The notes: generated by a model not told the origin, from the sequence alone. DNA of 57,685 nucleotides from Micromonospora orduensis (GCF_006228125.1 NZ_VDFY01000200.1:1-57685); one strand, 5' to 3'; positions 26,967 through 36,124 are shown, numbered from the stretch's first letter. Numbers and translations are program-made.

Positions 26967-27983
26967 ATGTCCACGACACGCGCCGCGCCCGCGCCGTCGG
27001 CCCGACCAGCCGGCCGGCACGGCCACGGCGCCGACCCGGACCACCACCGCCGGCTCGGCTGGCGCGACCGGCTGTACCGGTTCGACGTGCGCTACATGCC
27101 GTACCTGCTGATCGCGCCCTTCTTCCTGATCTTCCTGGTCTTCGGCCTGTTCCCGTTGGTCTTCAACGGCGTCATCGCGCTGCGCACCTACCGACTGGAC
27201 GACCCCGCCGCCGCGGGCTGGGCGGGGCTGGACAACTTCCGGCAGCTCTTCGGCGACGAGGACTTCTGGAATGCGCTCTACAACACCTTCGGCATCTTCC
27301 TGCTCTCCTCGGTGCCGCAACTGCTGCTCGCGCTGATCGTGGCGTCCCTGCTCAATCGCCGGCTGCGGGCGCAGACCTGGTGGCGGGTCGGTGTCCTGCT
27401 GCCGTACGTCACCCCGATCGTCGCCTCGACGATGGTGTTCAGCGTCTTCTTCTCCCGTGACTTCGGCATGGCCAACTGGGTGCTCGGCCTGTTCGGTGTC
27501 GGCGGTGACGAGCCGATCAACTGGCGGGCCGACAAGCTGCACGCCTGGATCGCCATCGCCACCATGGTCAACTGGAAGTGGATCGGCTACAACGCCCTGC
27601 TGTACCTGGCCGCCATGCAGTCCATCCCGCGGGACGTCTACGAGGCCGCCGCGGTCGACGGCGCCGGCCCGTGGCGACAGCTGTGGCGGATCACCGTGCC
27701 GATGATCCAGCCGGTGATCGTGTTCACCGTCATCCTGTCCACCATCGGCGGGTTCCAGCTCTTCATCGAGCCGATGCTGTTCGACCTCAACGCGCAGGCC
27801 GCCACCGGCGGACCGAACGGCGAGTGGCAGACCATCGCCCAACTCATCTACAAGGTCGGCTGGAAGGACCTGAATCTCGGGTACGCGGCCGCGATGAGCT
27901 GGGCACTCTTCCTGATCATCCTGGTCGTGGCGGGGATCAACACCCTGCTGACCAACCGACTCTCGGGAGGGCGATCCAGGTGA
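26967..27983 (+). CDS. Sugar ABC transporter permease, MalF type
   Basis: A 338-residue inner-membrane permease with six predicted helices. The ATPase-contact EAA loop is YEAAAVDGAGPWRQLWRITVPMIQP (first half shown by EAAAVDGAG), followed by VIVFTVILSTIGGFQLF. The N-terminus is charged and His-rich, and cytoplasmic. ATG 26967 has GGAG nine bases upstream; GTG 26958 is an in-frame alternative. The stop overlaps the next start by four bases (GTGA), so the two permeases are translationally coupled. Confidence 0.92.
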   Translation: MSTTRAAPAPSARPAGRHGHGADPDHHRRLGWRDRLYRFDVRYMPYLLIAPFFLIFLVFGLFPLVFNGVIALRTYRLDDPAAAGWAGLDNFRQLFGDEDFWNALYNTFGIFLLSSVPQLLLALIVASLLNRRLRAQTWWRVGVLLPYVTPIVASTMVFSVFFSRDFGMANWVLGLFGVGGDEPINWRADKLHAWIAIATMVNWKWIGYNALLYLAAMQSIPRDVYEAAAVDGAGPWRQLWRITVPMIQPVIVFTVILSTIGGFQLFIEPMLFDLNAQAATGGPNGEWQTIAQLIYKVGWKDLNLGYAAAMSWALFLIILVVAGINTLLTNRLSGGRSR

Positions 27984-28879
27984 GCGCCGTCGACACCGCA
28001 CCACGGGTCACCAGGCCCCGCCGGCGGGCCGCGCTGATGGGCCGCGCGCCGCAGGACACCCCGGCCGGCATCGGGACGTACCTGCTGCTCGCCACCACGA
28101 TGCTCTTCGCGGCGTTCCCGCTGTACTGGATGTTCGTCATCGCCACCAGCAACGACGAGGCCCTGGCCCAGATCCCGCCGACGGTGATCCCCGGCGACCG
28201 GTTCCTGGTCAACCTGGACGAGGTCTTCTCCCTCCAGGACGTCTACTTCGCCGCGTCGCTTGTCAACAGCGTCATCGTCTCGACAGTGGTGACCGCCTCG
28301 ATGCTCTTCTTCTGTTCACTTGCCGGGTTCGCCTTCGCCAAGCTGCGCTTCGCCGGCAGCCGGTGGCTGATGCTGTTCGTGGTGCTCACCCTCACCGTGC
28401 CCAACCAGCTCGGCGTCGTCGCGCTCTACATCGTGATGGGCAGGCTGGGCTGGAACGGCACCCTGCTGGCGGTCATCGTGCCCGGCCTGGTCACCGCTTT
28501 CGGCGTCTTCTACATGCGCCAGTTCATCCTCAACACCGTGCCCGACGAGCTGGTCGAGTCGGCGCGGATGGACGGGGCGACCACCATGCGGGTCTACCGG
28601 TCCATCGTCCTGCCGTCGATCCGGCCGGCCCTCGCGGTGCTCGGCCTGCTGACCTTCGTGGCGACCTGGAACGACTTCCAGTGGCCGCTTATCACCCTCG
28701 GTGGCACCGACTACCCGACCTCGATGGTCGCCATCTCCGACCTGGCCAGCGGCAACTACGTGATCTACCGTCGGGTGCTCGCCGGGGCGTTCGTGGCGAC
28801 GATCCCCCTGCTGGTCATGCTGTTCATCGGTGGACGCCAGATCGTCCGCGGAATCATGGAAGGTGCGGTGAAGTCTTGA
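27980..28879 (+). CDS. Sugar ABC transporter permease, MalG type
   Basis: The 299-residue partner permease, with about six helices. Typical segments are FPLYWMFVIATSNDEAL near the N-terminus, YMRQFILNTVPDELVESARMDGA (EAA loop equivalent, ESARMDGATTMRVYRSIVLP) and TFVATWNDFQWPLI. GTG 27980 overlaps the upstream stop codon, with CGGGAGGG as ribosome binding site. Its own TGA overlaps the TTG start of the beta-mannosidase by four bases, so the whole operon is translated in a coupled fashion. Confidence 0.93.
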   Translation: MSAVDTAPRVTRPRRRAALMGRAPQDTPAGIGTYLLLATTMLFAAFPLYWMFVIATSNDEALAQIPPTVIPGDRFLVNLDEVFSLQDVYFAASLVNSVIVSTVVTASMLFFCSLAGFAFAKLRFAGSRWLMLFVVLTLTVPNQLGVVALYIVMGRLGWNGTLLAVIVPGLVTAFGVFYMRQFILNTVPDELVESARMDGATTMRVYRSIVLPSIRPALAVLGLLTFVATWNDFQWPLITLGGTDYPTSMVAISDLASGNYVIYRRVLAGAFVATIPLLVMLFIGGRQIVRGIMEGAVKS

Positions 28880-31320
28880 GCCGACAGGCACTCCACGACG
28901 GTTGGACCCTGCGCGCGGCACCCGGAGCGCAGGTGCCGGCCGAGATCGCCGGGCGGGCCGTGCCGGCGACCGTGCCCGGTTGCGTACACACCGACCTGCT
29001 CGACGCCGGGCTGATCCCCGACCCGTACCTCGACGACAACGAGCTGGCGTTGGCCTGGATCGGGCGCACCGCCTGGACCTACCGGACCACGTTCACGCAC
29101 ACTCCCGGCGACGCGGACCGGATCGACCTGGTCTGCGCCGGCCTGGACACCGCCGCCACGCTCACCCTCAACGGGATGCCCGTCGGCCGCACCGAGAACA
29201 TGCACCGCGGCTACCGGTTCGACGTCCGGTCGCTGCTGCGCGACGGCGACAACGACCTGACCGTCTCGTTCGACTCCGCGTACCGCTACGCCGAGGCGCA
29301 GCGCGACCGGCTCGGCGACCGGCCCAACGCGTACCCGGAGCCCTTCCAGTTCATCCGCAAGATGGCCTGCAACTTCGGCTGGGACTGGGGGCCCACGCTT
29401 GTCAGCGCCGGCATCTGGCAGGACATCGGTCTGCACGCCTGGTCGACGGCCCGCCTGGCCAGCGTCCGCCCGCTGGTCACCGTCGACGGCCGCGACGGCC
29501 GGGTCGAGCTGCACGTCGAGGTCGAGCGGGTCGCCGACGTACCGCTGACCGTCCGCGCCACCGTCGCCGGCGTCAGCGCCGACGTGGTCGTCCCGGCCGG
29601 GCAGCGCACGGCCGTGCTGACCCTCGCCGTCCGCGAGCCCGCGCTGTGGTGGCCCCGGGGGTACGGCGAGCAGGCCCGCCACCTGCTGGAGGTGACCCTG
29701 CACGCGCCGGACGGCGACACCCTGGACGGCTGGTCGCGGCAGGTCGGCTTTCGCTCGGTCCGGCTGGACACCACACCAGACGAGCACGGCACCCCGTTCG
29801 CGCTGTCGGTCAACGACGTCCCGGTCTTCGTGCGGGGCGTCAACTGGATCCCGGACGACGTGTTCCCCACCCGGATCACCCGGGACCGGCTGGCCGGGCG
29901 CTTCGACCAGGCCGCCGAGGCCAACGTCAACCTGCTGCGCGTCTGGGGCGGCGGCCGGTACGAGTCGGAGGACTTCTACGACCTCGCCGACGAACGCGGC
30001 CTGCTCGTCCAACAGGACTTCCTCTTCGCCTGCGCCGCGTACCCGGAGGAGGAGCCGTTCGGCGGCGAGGTGGCCGCGGAGGCCGCCGAGCAGGTGATCC
30101 GGCTGGCGGCGCACCCGTCGCTGGTGCTCTGGACCGGCAACAACGAGAACATCTGGGGCTGGCACGACTGGGACTGGCAGGAGCCACTCGCCGGGTGCAC
30201 CTGGGGGCGCGGCTACTACCTCGACGTGCTGCCCCGCATCGTCGGCGAGCTGGACCCGACCCGCCCGTACTGGCCGGGCAGCCCCTGGTCGGGCACCGAG
30301 ACGATCCACCCCAACGATCCGGCGCACGGCACCACCCACATCTGGGACGTGTGGAACACCGACGACTACACGAAATACCGGGAGTACGTGCCGCGCTTCG
30401 TCGCCGAGTTCGGCTACCAGGGCCCACCCGCGTACGCCACCCTGCGCCGGGCGCTCAGCGACGAACCCCTGGCCCCCGACTCACCGGGCATGGCGCACCA
30501 CCAGAAGGCGACCGGCGGCGACGCCAAGCTCCAGCGGGGCCTGGACGCGCACCTGCCCGCACCGGCGGACTTCGACGACTGGCACTACCTCACGCAGCTC
30601 AACCAGGCCCGAGCCATCCAACTCGGCGTGGAACACTTCCGCTCCCACCGGGGCGTGTGCGCGGGGACCATCGTCTGGCAGCTCAACGACTGCTGGCCGG
30701 TCACCTCCTGGTCGGCCGTCGACGGCGACGGCCGCCGCAAACCCCTGTGGTACGCGCTGCGCCACGCGTACGCCGACCGGCTTCTCACCGTGCAGCCGCG
30801 CGACGGCGGCCTGGCCGTGGTCGCGGTCAACGACGGCGGCACGCCATGGCGGGCGTCGGCTTCGGTGACCCGGGTGACCCTTGCCGGTGAACCGCGAGCC
30901 AAGACGACGATGGAGCTGGACGTCCCCGCGTACTCGGCGGTGACGCTGGCACTGCCGGCGGAGCTGGCGCGGCCGGACGAGGCCCGGCGGGAGTTGTTGG
31001 TCGCCGAGGCGGGGGAGAGCGCCGAGCGGGCGCTCTGGTTCTTCGCCGAGGACCGGGACGTGGACTGGCCGGCGGCGGCGTGGGACGCGACGGTGGAGCC
31101 GTTCGACGGTGGGCAGCGGGTCCGGGTCACCGCCCGTTCGGTGCTGCGCGACCTGACCCTCTTCCCGGACCGGCTGGACGCTTCCGCGTCTGTGGACCAG
31201 GCCCTGGTCACCCTGCTGCCGGGTGAGTCGGCCACGTTCACGGTGCGAGCCGACGGTTTGGTGGACGAGGCGGCTCTCGTCGCTCGCCCGGTGCTGCGCT
31301 GCGTCAACGACCTGGGCTGA
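28876..31320 (+). CDS. Beta-mannosidase, glycoside hydrolase family 2
   Basis: An 814-residue cytoplasmic exo-enzyme that releases mannose from beta-mannosides. The N-terminal sugar-binding domain has VPGCVHTDLLDAGLIPDPYLDDNE and AWTYRTTF, typical of GH2 beta-mannosidases. The barrel holds RGVNWIPDDVFP, LLRVWGGGRYESEDFYDLADERG, the acid/base Glu424 in WTGNNENIWG and the nucleophile Glu511 in VAEFGYQG. There is no signal peptide, which fits intracellular cleavage of an imported disaccharide. The start is TTG 28876 within a TTGA overlap. It closes the operon and is followed by a hairpin terminator. Confidence 0.93.
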   Translation: MSRQALHDGWTLRAAPGAQVPAEIAGRAVPATVPGCVHTDLLDAGLIPDPYLDDNELALAWIGRTAWTYRTTFTHTPGDADRIDLVCAGLDTAATLTLNGMPVGRTENMHRGYRFDVRSLLRDGDNDLTVSFDSAYRYAEAQRDRLGDRPNAYPEPFQFIRKMACNFGWDWGPTLVSAGIWQDIGLHAWSTARLASVRPLVTVDGRDGRVELHVEVERVADVPLTVRATVAGVSADVVVPAGQRTAVLTLAVREPALWWPRGYGEQARHLLEVTLHAPDGDTLDGWSRQVGFRSVRLDTTPDEHGTPFALSVNDVPVFVRGVNWIPDDVFPTRITRDRLAGRFDQAAEANVNLLRVWGGGRYESEDFYDLADERGLLVQQDFLFACAAYPEEEPFGGEVAAEAAEQVIRLAAHPSLVLWTGNNENIWGWHDWDWQEPLAGCTWGRGYYLDVLPRIVGELDPTRPYWPGSPWSGTETIHPNDPAHGTTHIWDVWNTDDYTKYREYVPRFVAEFGYQGPPAYATLRRALSDEPLAPDSPGMAHHQKATGGDAKLQRGLDAHLPAPADFDDWHYLTQLNQARAIQLGVEHFRSHRGVCAGTIVWQLNDCWPVTSWSAVDGDGRRKPLWYALRHAYADRLLTVQPRDGGLAVVAVNDGGTPWRASASVTRVTLAGEPRAKTTMELDVPAYSAVTLALPAELARPDEARRELLVAEAGESAERALWFFAEDRDVDWPAAAWDATVEPFDGGQRVRVTARSVLRDLTLFPDRLDASASVDQALVTLLPGESATFTVRADGLVDEAALVARPVLRCVNDLG

Positions 31321-31345
31321 CGCCCCATGATCGCGCTCGATCCAT

Positions 31346-31383
31346 GAAGTAGTGGTCTCCCGTTGCGAGGAGGCCACTACTTC
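31346..31383 (+). terminator. Hairpin terminator after the beta-mannosidase gene
   Basis: Bases 31346-31360 pair with 31369-31383 over 15 positions (14 Watson-Crick, one T-G) around an 8-base loop. It begins 26 bases after the beta-mannosidase stop and precedes the ArsR promoter region. Confidence 0.8.
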
Positions 31384-31416
31384 GATGTTCGAGCACGATC
31401 ATCACGGGTCCAAGTT

Positions 31417-31444
31417 GAAGACTTGTTCAAGTGTTAAAGTCTTC
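31417..31444. promoter_or_regulatory. ArsR-type operator palindrome
   Basis: GAAGACTT (31417-31424) and AAGTCTTC (31437-31444) are exact reverse complements, and ACTTG/CAAGT forms a further inner repeat. The 28-base element is 22 bases before the arsR-family ATG in an AT-rich patch, consistent with autoregulation by that protein. Confidence 0.65.
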
Positions 31445-31466
31445 GTGTCGATCGGGAGGGATGCTC

Positions 31467-31805
31467 ATGTCGGTGCCGCTGTACCAGGCGAAGGCCGAGC
31501 TTTTCCGCACCCTCGGGCATCCGGTGCGCATCCGGGTGCTGGAGCTTCTCCAGGACGGCCCGAAGCCGGTCCGCGACCTGCTCGCCGCGATCGAGGTCGA
31601 GGCGTCGAACCTTTCCCAGCAGCTAGCCGTGCTGCGCCGCGCCGGAATGGTCACCTCACATCGCGACGGCCCCCTCGTCATGTACGCGCTCAGCACCCCC
31701 GACGTGGCCGACCTGCTGGCCGCCGGTCGACGGATCCTCGGCGCCGTCCTGACCGACCGGGACGCCCTCCTCGACGAGCTGCGCGCCACGAGCGGCGACC
31801 GGTGA
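31467..31805 (+). CDS. ArsR/SmtB-family regulator without cysteines
   Basis: A 112-residue winged-helix repressor: LFRTLGHPVRIRVLELLQDGPKPVRDLLAAIEVEASNLSQQLAVLRRAGMV is the canonical ArsR DNA-binding region. The protein contains no cysteine, so it cannot use the classical thiol metal site; it may sense an anion, a redox partner or another ligand. ATG 31467 lies seven bases after GGGAGGG; ATG 31461 is too close. Its stop overlaps the GTG start of the SulP transporter, so it probably controls that transporter. Confidence 0.9.
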   Translation: MSVPLYQAKAELFRTLGHPVRIRVLELLQDGPKPVRDLLAAIEVEASNLSQQLAVLRRAGMVTSHRDGPLVMYALSTPDVADLLAAGRRILGAVLTDRDALLDELRATSGDR

Positions 31806-33487
31806 GCGCCGCCGTACTGGCGGCCCGCGAGCGGATCCTCGGGCTGCTGCCCGGCCGGGCCGACTGGGCGGCCGTCCACCGCTCACCGCGCCGCGACCTG
31901 CTGGCCGGGCTCACCGTGGCGGTGGTGGCGCTGCCCCTGGCGCTGGCGTTCGGCGTCACCTCGGGGCTGGGTGCCCAGGCCGGGCTGATCACCGCCGTGA
32001 TCGCCGGCGCGGTGGCCGCCGTCTTCGGTGGCTCCAACCTCCAGGTGTCCGGGCCGACCGGGGCGATGACCGTGGTGCTGGTGCCGGTGGTGCAGCAGTT
32101 CGGAGCCACCGGCGTGCTCATGGTCGGGGCGATGGCCGGCCTGGTGCTGATCGCGCTCGCAGTGGCCCGCCTGGGCCGGTACGTCCGCTACCTGCCCACC
32201 CCGGTGCTGGAGGGCTTCACCACCGGCATCGCCGTGGTCATCGCCCTGCAACAGGTGCCCGCCGCGCTCGGCGTCACCGACGCGCACGGGGAGAAGGTCT
32301 GGGCCGTCGCCGCCGACGCGGTCGCCCGTTTCGTCGTACACCCGAAGCCGGCCGCGCTCGCGGTGGCCCTCGCCGTCGCGGCCCTGATGCTGCTGGGCGC
32401 CCGGTGGCGGCCCGGCCTGCCGTTCTCACTGCTCGGCGTGGCGGCTGCCACCGTCCTCGCCGAGCTTGCCCCGGTCGACCTGGTGCGGATCGGCGCGTTA
32501 CCGCAGGGCCTGCCCGCGCCCTCGCTCGGCTTCCTCGACCTCGGCGCGCTCGGCGTGCTGCTGCCCAGCGCGCTCGCCGTCGCCGCGCTCGCCGCCCTGG
32601 AGAGCCTGCTGTCCGCCACCGTCGCCGACGGCATGACCGTCGGTGAGCGACACGACCCGGACCGGGAACTGTTCGGTCAGGGCCTCGCCAACCTCGCCGC
32701 CCCGCTCTTCGGCGGCATCCCGGCGACCGCCGCCATCGCCCGTACGGCGGTCAACGTCCGCGCCGGGGCGGCCTCGAAGCTGGCGGCTCTCACCCACGCG
32801 GTCGCCCTCGCCGGGATCGTGCTGGCTGCCGCGCCGTTGGTCGGACGGATCCCGCTCGCCGCTCTGGCCGGGGTACTGCTGGCCACCACAGCCCGCATGG
32901 TGGAGGCCGGCTCACTGTGGGCGCTGGCCCGGGCCACCCGAGGCGACGCGGTCGTGCTCGTACTCACCTTCGCCGTCACGGTGATCTGGGATCTCGTCAC
33001 CGCCGTGGCGGTCGGCGTCGGCGTCGCCGTGGTGCTCGCCCTGCGCGCCGTGGCCCGCAGCGCCCGGCTGGAACAGGTGCCCCTCGACCCCGGTGAACAC
33101 AGCGCCGAGGAGTACGCGCTGCTCACCGAACACATCGTCGCGTACCGGCTGGACGGGCCGCTCTTCTTCGCCGCCGCCCACACGTTCCTGCTCGAACTGT
33201 CCGAGGTCGCCGACGTTCGCGTGGTCATCCTGCGGATGTCCCGCGTGACCACCATGGACGCCACCGGCGCGCACGTCCTCGGCGACGCGATCCGACGGCT
33301 ACGCGGACGCGGGATCACCGTCCTGCTCTCCGGCATCACCCCCGCCCACGACCAGGTACTAGCCACCCTGGGGGTGGCTGACGACCTGCGCCGCGAAGGG
33401 CTGGTCTTCACCGACACACCGGCCGCGATCCGGCACGCCCGTGCGGCTGCTCTCTCCGCGGCGATCGGCCCGATCGGCCGGAGATAG
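31802..33487 (+). CDS. SulP-family anion transporter with STAS domain
   Basis: A 561-residue transporter with about 10-12 membrane helices. The SulP signatures are present: RRDLLAGLTVAVVALPLALAFG near the N-terminus, FGGSNLQVSGPTGAMTVVL and FGGIPATAAIARTAVNVRAGA. Residues about 440-550 form the cytoplasmic STAS domain (VVILRMSRVTTMDATGAHVLGDAI). Family members carry sulfate, bicarbonate or other anions, and the substrate is not evident. It overlaps the ArsR gene by four bases. Confidence 0.92.
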   Translation: MSAAVLAARERILGLLPGRADWAAVHRSPRRDLLAGLTVAVVALPLALAFGVTSGLGAQAGLITAVIAGAVAAVFGGSNLQVSGPTGAMTVVLVPVVQQFGATGVLMVGAMAGLVLIALAVARLGRYVRYLPTPVLEGFTTGIAVVIALQQVPAALGVTDAHGEKVWAVAADAVARFVVHPKPAALAVALAVAALMLLGARWRPGLPFSLLGVAAATVLAELAPVDLVRIGALPQGLPAPSLGFLDLGALGVLLPSALAVAALAALESLLSATVADGMTVGERHDPDRELFGQGLANLAAPLFGGIPATAAIARTAVNVRAGAASKLAALTHAVALAGIVLAAAPLVGRIPLAALAGVLLATTARMVEAGSLWALARATRGDAVVLVLTFAVTVIWDLVTAVAVGVGVAVVLALRAVARSARLEQVPLDPGEHSAEEYALLTEHIVAYRLDGPLFFAAAHTFLLELSEVADVRVVILRMSRVTTMDATGAHVLGDAIRRLRGRGITVLLSGITPAHDQVLATLGVADDLRREGLVFTDTPAAIRHARAAALSAAIGPIGRR

Positions 33488-33581
33488 CTGTCAGGAAGTG
33501 CGCCACCGGCTAGGACGGTGGGTCTGAAGCGTATGTAAGCCCGCACGCCCACCGATCCAACGGAGGGTCAGATGTGGCGCC

Positions 33582-34184
33582 TCAACGAAGAGCGGCGATG
33601 ATCTGCCCGATGGAGGTGGACGGATTGCCCTCCGGGGGCGGGCCGAGTCGATCAGCCCGCCGGCAGGCGTCCTCAATCCGGTCGCGGAAGTTGCCGAAGT
33701 CGAGCCTGGTCTTGTCCCAGGAGGGGATGTGCTCCCGTAGCAGGTCGCGGGCTCGCTTGGCGTTCTCCACGAACCGGGTGCAGTTGCCGTAGTGGAGCAG
33801 TAGCCACACCTCGAAGCAGGGATTGGACCAGGCCAGATTGACGTCGATAGCGGCAGATTCGCGGGTCGCCGGCTCAGTGGCGAAGTCGTCGACATCGCAG
33901 ACGGCCCATGCCTCGTCGAAGTCGTCGCGCTGGCGGCGCCGCGCCGCACCTCGTACGCCGTTGACCGGCGAGCCGCGTTCTACCACGACGACCACCCGGG
34001 GGCGCACCCACGCCTCCTGCTTGAGGCCGTTGAAGTAGTCCCGTTCCGTGGATTCACCGTTGGTGGCGATCAGCACGGTTGTCCGCTGCTCCCGGGTCGA
34101 TGCGCGTCGCCGGAGGTCGGTCTCGCGGCCACGGCCGGACCGTATCGGGCCCGAGGCACGCCGATCACCCTGCCGGGGTGTCAT
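33582..34184 (-). CDS. rloB: RloB/AbiLii-like predicted TOPRIM-type nuclease
   Basis: A 200-residue protein of the RloB family, which includes the AbiLii component of the lactococcal abortive-infection system AbiL. After a basic N-terminus, VLIATNGESTERDYF places a conserved Glu at residue 44, and AVCDVDDF gives Asp97 and Asp99; this E...DxD arrangement is the TOPRIM nuclease pattern. NPCFEVWLLLHYG is a further family block. ATG 34184 has GGAGG upstream and overlaps the RloA gene end by 20 bases, so the pair is translationally coupled. The likely role is the effector of a two-component antiphage module. Confidence 0.85.
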   Translation of the reverse strand: MTPRQGDRRASGPIRSGRGRETDLRRRASTREQRTTVLIATNGESTERDYFNGLKQEAWVRPRVVVVVERGSPVNGVRGAARRRQRDDFDEAWAVCDVDDFATEPATRESAAIDVNLAWSNPCFEVWLLLHYGNCTRFVENAKRARDLLREHIPSWDKTRLDFGNFRDRIEDACRRADRLGPPPEGNPSTSIGQIIAALR

Positions 34185-35496
34185 CCGAGCCTCCACGGGT
34201 GGCAAGGGCCTGCTCGAACAGACCGGTGGACAGGTTGGGAATTGCCCCGTAGTTGCCGTTCAAGTAACGGCGCTGACGATTCTCGCCTTCTTTCCGAGGC
34301 TTGAAATCGGTCAGCGGGTACAGCGAGGAAGCGCCCTCGTCGTCCTTCTCCACGAACCAGATCTCGTCGCGGCGGAGGATCTCCTCAGCGTCGAGGGTGC
34401 CGAGCAGAGCGGCATCGTGGCTGGTGAAAATGAGTTGGCCGCCAAGGGGGTTCGCGGCCGGGCTGCGGAACAGGCTGATGAGCTTGGCGGTCAGGATCGG
34501 GTGCAAGCTCGCATCGATCTCGTCGATCAGCATTGTGGTGCCGCTACGCAGCATCGCTGCGGCATGCAGGCCCAGCGTCAGTAGTTGCCGTGTGCCGGTC
34601 GACTGGTCCTGCAGGTCTAGAAGTGCGGTGCCGTGCGGACCCCGATGGGCGAACTGGACGCGTGGCGAGGGCCGGATAGCCGCGACGGCTTTCTTCAACC
34701 GGTCGCTCAACCTCCTGGCTGGCAGGTCGGACCAGACAGCCTGATCATCAGCCGAATCAGAGGCGATCACGACGTCGACGATCCCGACATCGGCGGCCTG
34801 CAACAGGTCAACCACCAGCCGGCGTACCTCCTCAGTATCCGACTGGCCAATGCGGACGAGGGCGGACAACCCAGATGTCGGGTCGGTCCGTTGGCCCGTT
34901 AGGTAGAACCACCGGTAGGTGTCGTGCAACGGCTGTGGGTTTGCCGGATCCGGTTGGGGGCGGCTCTGGCCAAAACGCGCGACAGTGCTGAGAAATAGGG
35001 CTGTTGGCGCGGTAATCCCGGCAATCTGCTCCAGGTCGCTGCGTCGTCCCGACTCCTCGCCCCAGTTGAAGACATCGCCGTCGCGCTCGAACACGCGCCG
35101 CCGGCGCCCGAGCGGATAGTGGTAGAGCCACTCCTCCAACACCCGGTCGTCGTCGATCGTGAAGCCATAGGTGTGTCTGAACCCGCCGAGCAGGAGGTCG
35201 ACGACATAGCGCGATGGCTGAGTGGCGACCTCCGGATCCAACCGGAACGGCTCCCGGGACAGGCCCACACCGGGCTCGACCGCCCGGTCGGACTCCACGA
35301 CCATATGCCGCATGTACGCCAGCGCGCCCAGGCAGTTCGACTTGCCCGACGCGTTGGCTCCGAAGATGCCGACGACCTGGACCGCCTGCGGAGCCGGCTC
35401 GTCGGGCTCGGCCCCGTCGCCGTAGACGGGCGTCAGGTTCAGCTGATGCTCGTCGCGAAACGAACGATGGTTGGCGAAGCGAAAACTCAGCAGCAT
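34165..35496 (-). CDS. rloA: RloA/AbiLi-like AAA ATPase
   Basis: A 443-residue ABC/SMC-type ATPase without transmembrane segments. It starts MLLSFRFANHRSFRDEHQL, as OLD- and RloA-like ATPases do. Walker A is GANASGKS (46-53), a signature-like TGTRQLLTLGLH precedes Walker B TTMLIDEIDASLHP (about 325), and the H-loop His is in LIFTSHDAALLG. It would sense infection and control the RloB nuclease. ATG 35496 gives the family N-terminus; the open frame upstream of it is rejected. The base composition here is visibly less GC-biased than in neighbouring core genes, which suggests transfer. Confidence 0.87.
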   Translation of the reverse strand: MLLSFRFANHRSFRDEHQLNLTPVYGDGAEPDEPAPQAVQVVGIFGANASGKSNCLGALAYMRHMVVESDRAVEPGVGLSREPFRLDPEVATQPSRYVVDLLLGGFRHTYGFTIDDDRVLEEWLYHYPLGRRRRVFERDGDVFNWGEESGRRSDLEQIAGITAPTALFLSTVARFGQSRPQPDPANPQPLHDTYRWFYLTGQRTDPTSGLSALVRIGQSDTEEVRRLVVDLLQAADVGIVDVVIASDSADDQAVWSDLPARRLSDRLKKAVAAIRPSPRVQFAHRGPHGTALLDLQDQSTGTRQLLTLGLHAAAMLRSGTTMLIDEIDASLHPILTAKLISLFRSPAANPLGGQLIFTSHDAALLGTLDAEEILRRDEIWFVEKDDEGASSLYPLTDFKPRKEGENRQRRYLNGNYGAIPNLSTGLFEQALATRGGSDDTPAG

Positions 35497-35889
35497 TGGC
35501 CGCGTGCCCCTAGCTCGTGGGCGGTTACAAGTACATCTCTGCGAGTAAACCACGAGAAGGCGGCGCAAAGGGCCGACGCAGGCAAGCCTTGCCGCTGGCG
35601 GCGCAGGGCACGCCCGGGTCGTCCCTCCCGGCGGCTGCGAACCGTCGGTCCTGCTGGCCCTTGCTGGGGCATCACACTGCGGCCTGCCCTGGTGGGTGAT
35701 TGACTGAGGCACCCACGACCCAAGGAGTTGGCCGGTCGGTTGCCGGGGGACCCGCCGCGGTTGAGCCGGGCCTGTCGGACAGAGATGCGGACGTCACCGG
35801 TTCGGCCCCTGATGGGTGGTCCTGTCCGGTAGCTGACTGCTGCTGCTCCTTCTGTGGGATCAGGTGGTGGCGCGCCGACGCCCTGGGCG
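35497..35889. other. Intergenic stretch upstream of rloA, no gene recognised
   Basis: About 390 bases between the rloA start and the DUF397 gene. No open frame has convincing coding character and no tRNA is apparent. The rloAB promoter must lie here; an AT-richer patch near 35520-35555 is the likeliest place. Confidence 0.5.
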
Positions 35890-35923
35890 GGTGGGTGTCC
35901 CAGGAGCCCCCGAAACACCCACC
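35890..35923 (-). terminator. Hairpin downstream of the XRE-DUF397 pair
   Basis: GGTGGGTGT (35890-35898) is the exact complement of ACACCCACC (35915-35923), with a 16-base spacer, immediately after the DUF397 stop on the minus strand. Confidence 0.5.
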
Positions 35924-35929
35924 GATGCC

Positions 35930-36124
35930 TCAGCGGGAAATGCGGGTCGAGCACACGAAGTTTGCCCAGGCGGTGGGGGAGAAGGTGAGAGCCGGGCCGT
36001 GCGGGTCCTTGCTGTCGCGGACAGCGACGATGCCGGGCAAATTGTCGGCAACCTCGACACACTCCCCGCCGTTGCTGCCACTGCGAGTGCTCTTGCGCCA
36101 GTGGGCGCCGGTCAGATCAACCAT
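35930..36124 (-). CDS. DUF397 protein
   Basis: A 64-residue protein with the DUF397 core WRKSTRSGSNGGECVEVADNLPGIVAVRDSKDPHGPALTFSPTAWANFV. In actinomycetes these small proteins are almost always encoded beside an XRE-DUF5753 regulator (WhiJ/Scr1 type) and are proposed partners of it, in developmental control or as toxin-antitoxin-like pairs. The ATG overlaps the end of the XRE gene by eight bases. Molecular activity is not known. Confidence 0.92.
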   Translation of the reverse strand: MVDLTGAHWRKSTRSGSNGGECVEVADNLPGIVAVRDSKDPHGPALTFSPTAWANFVCSTRISR

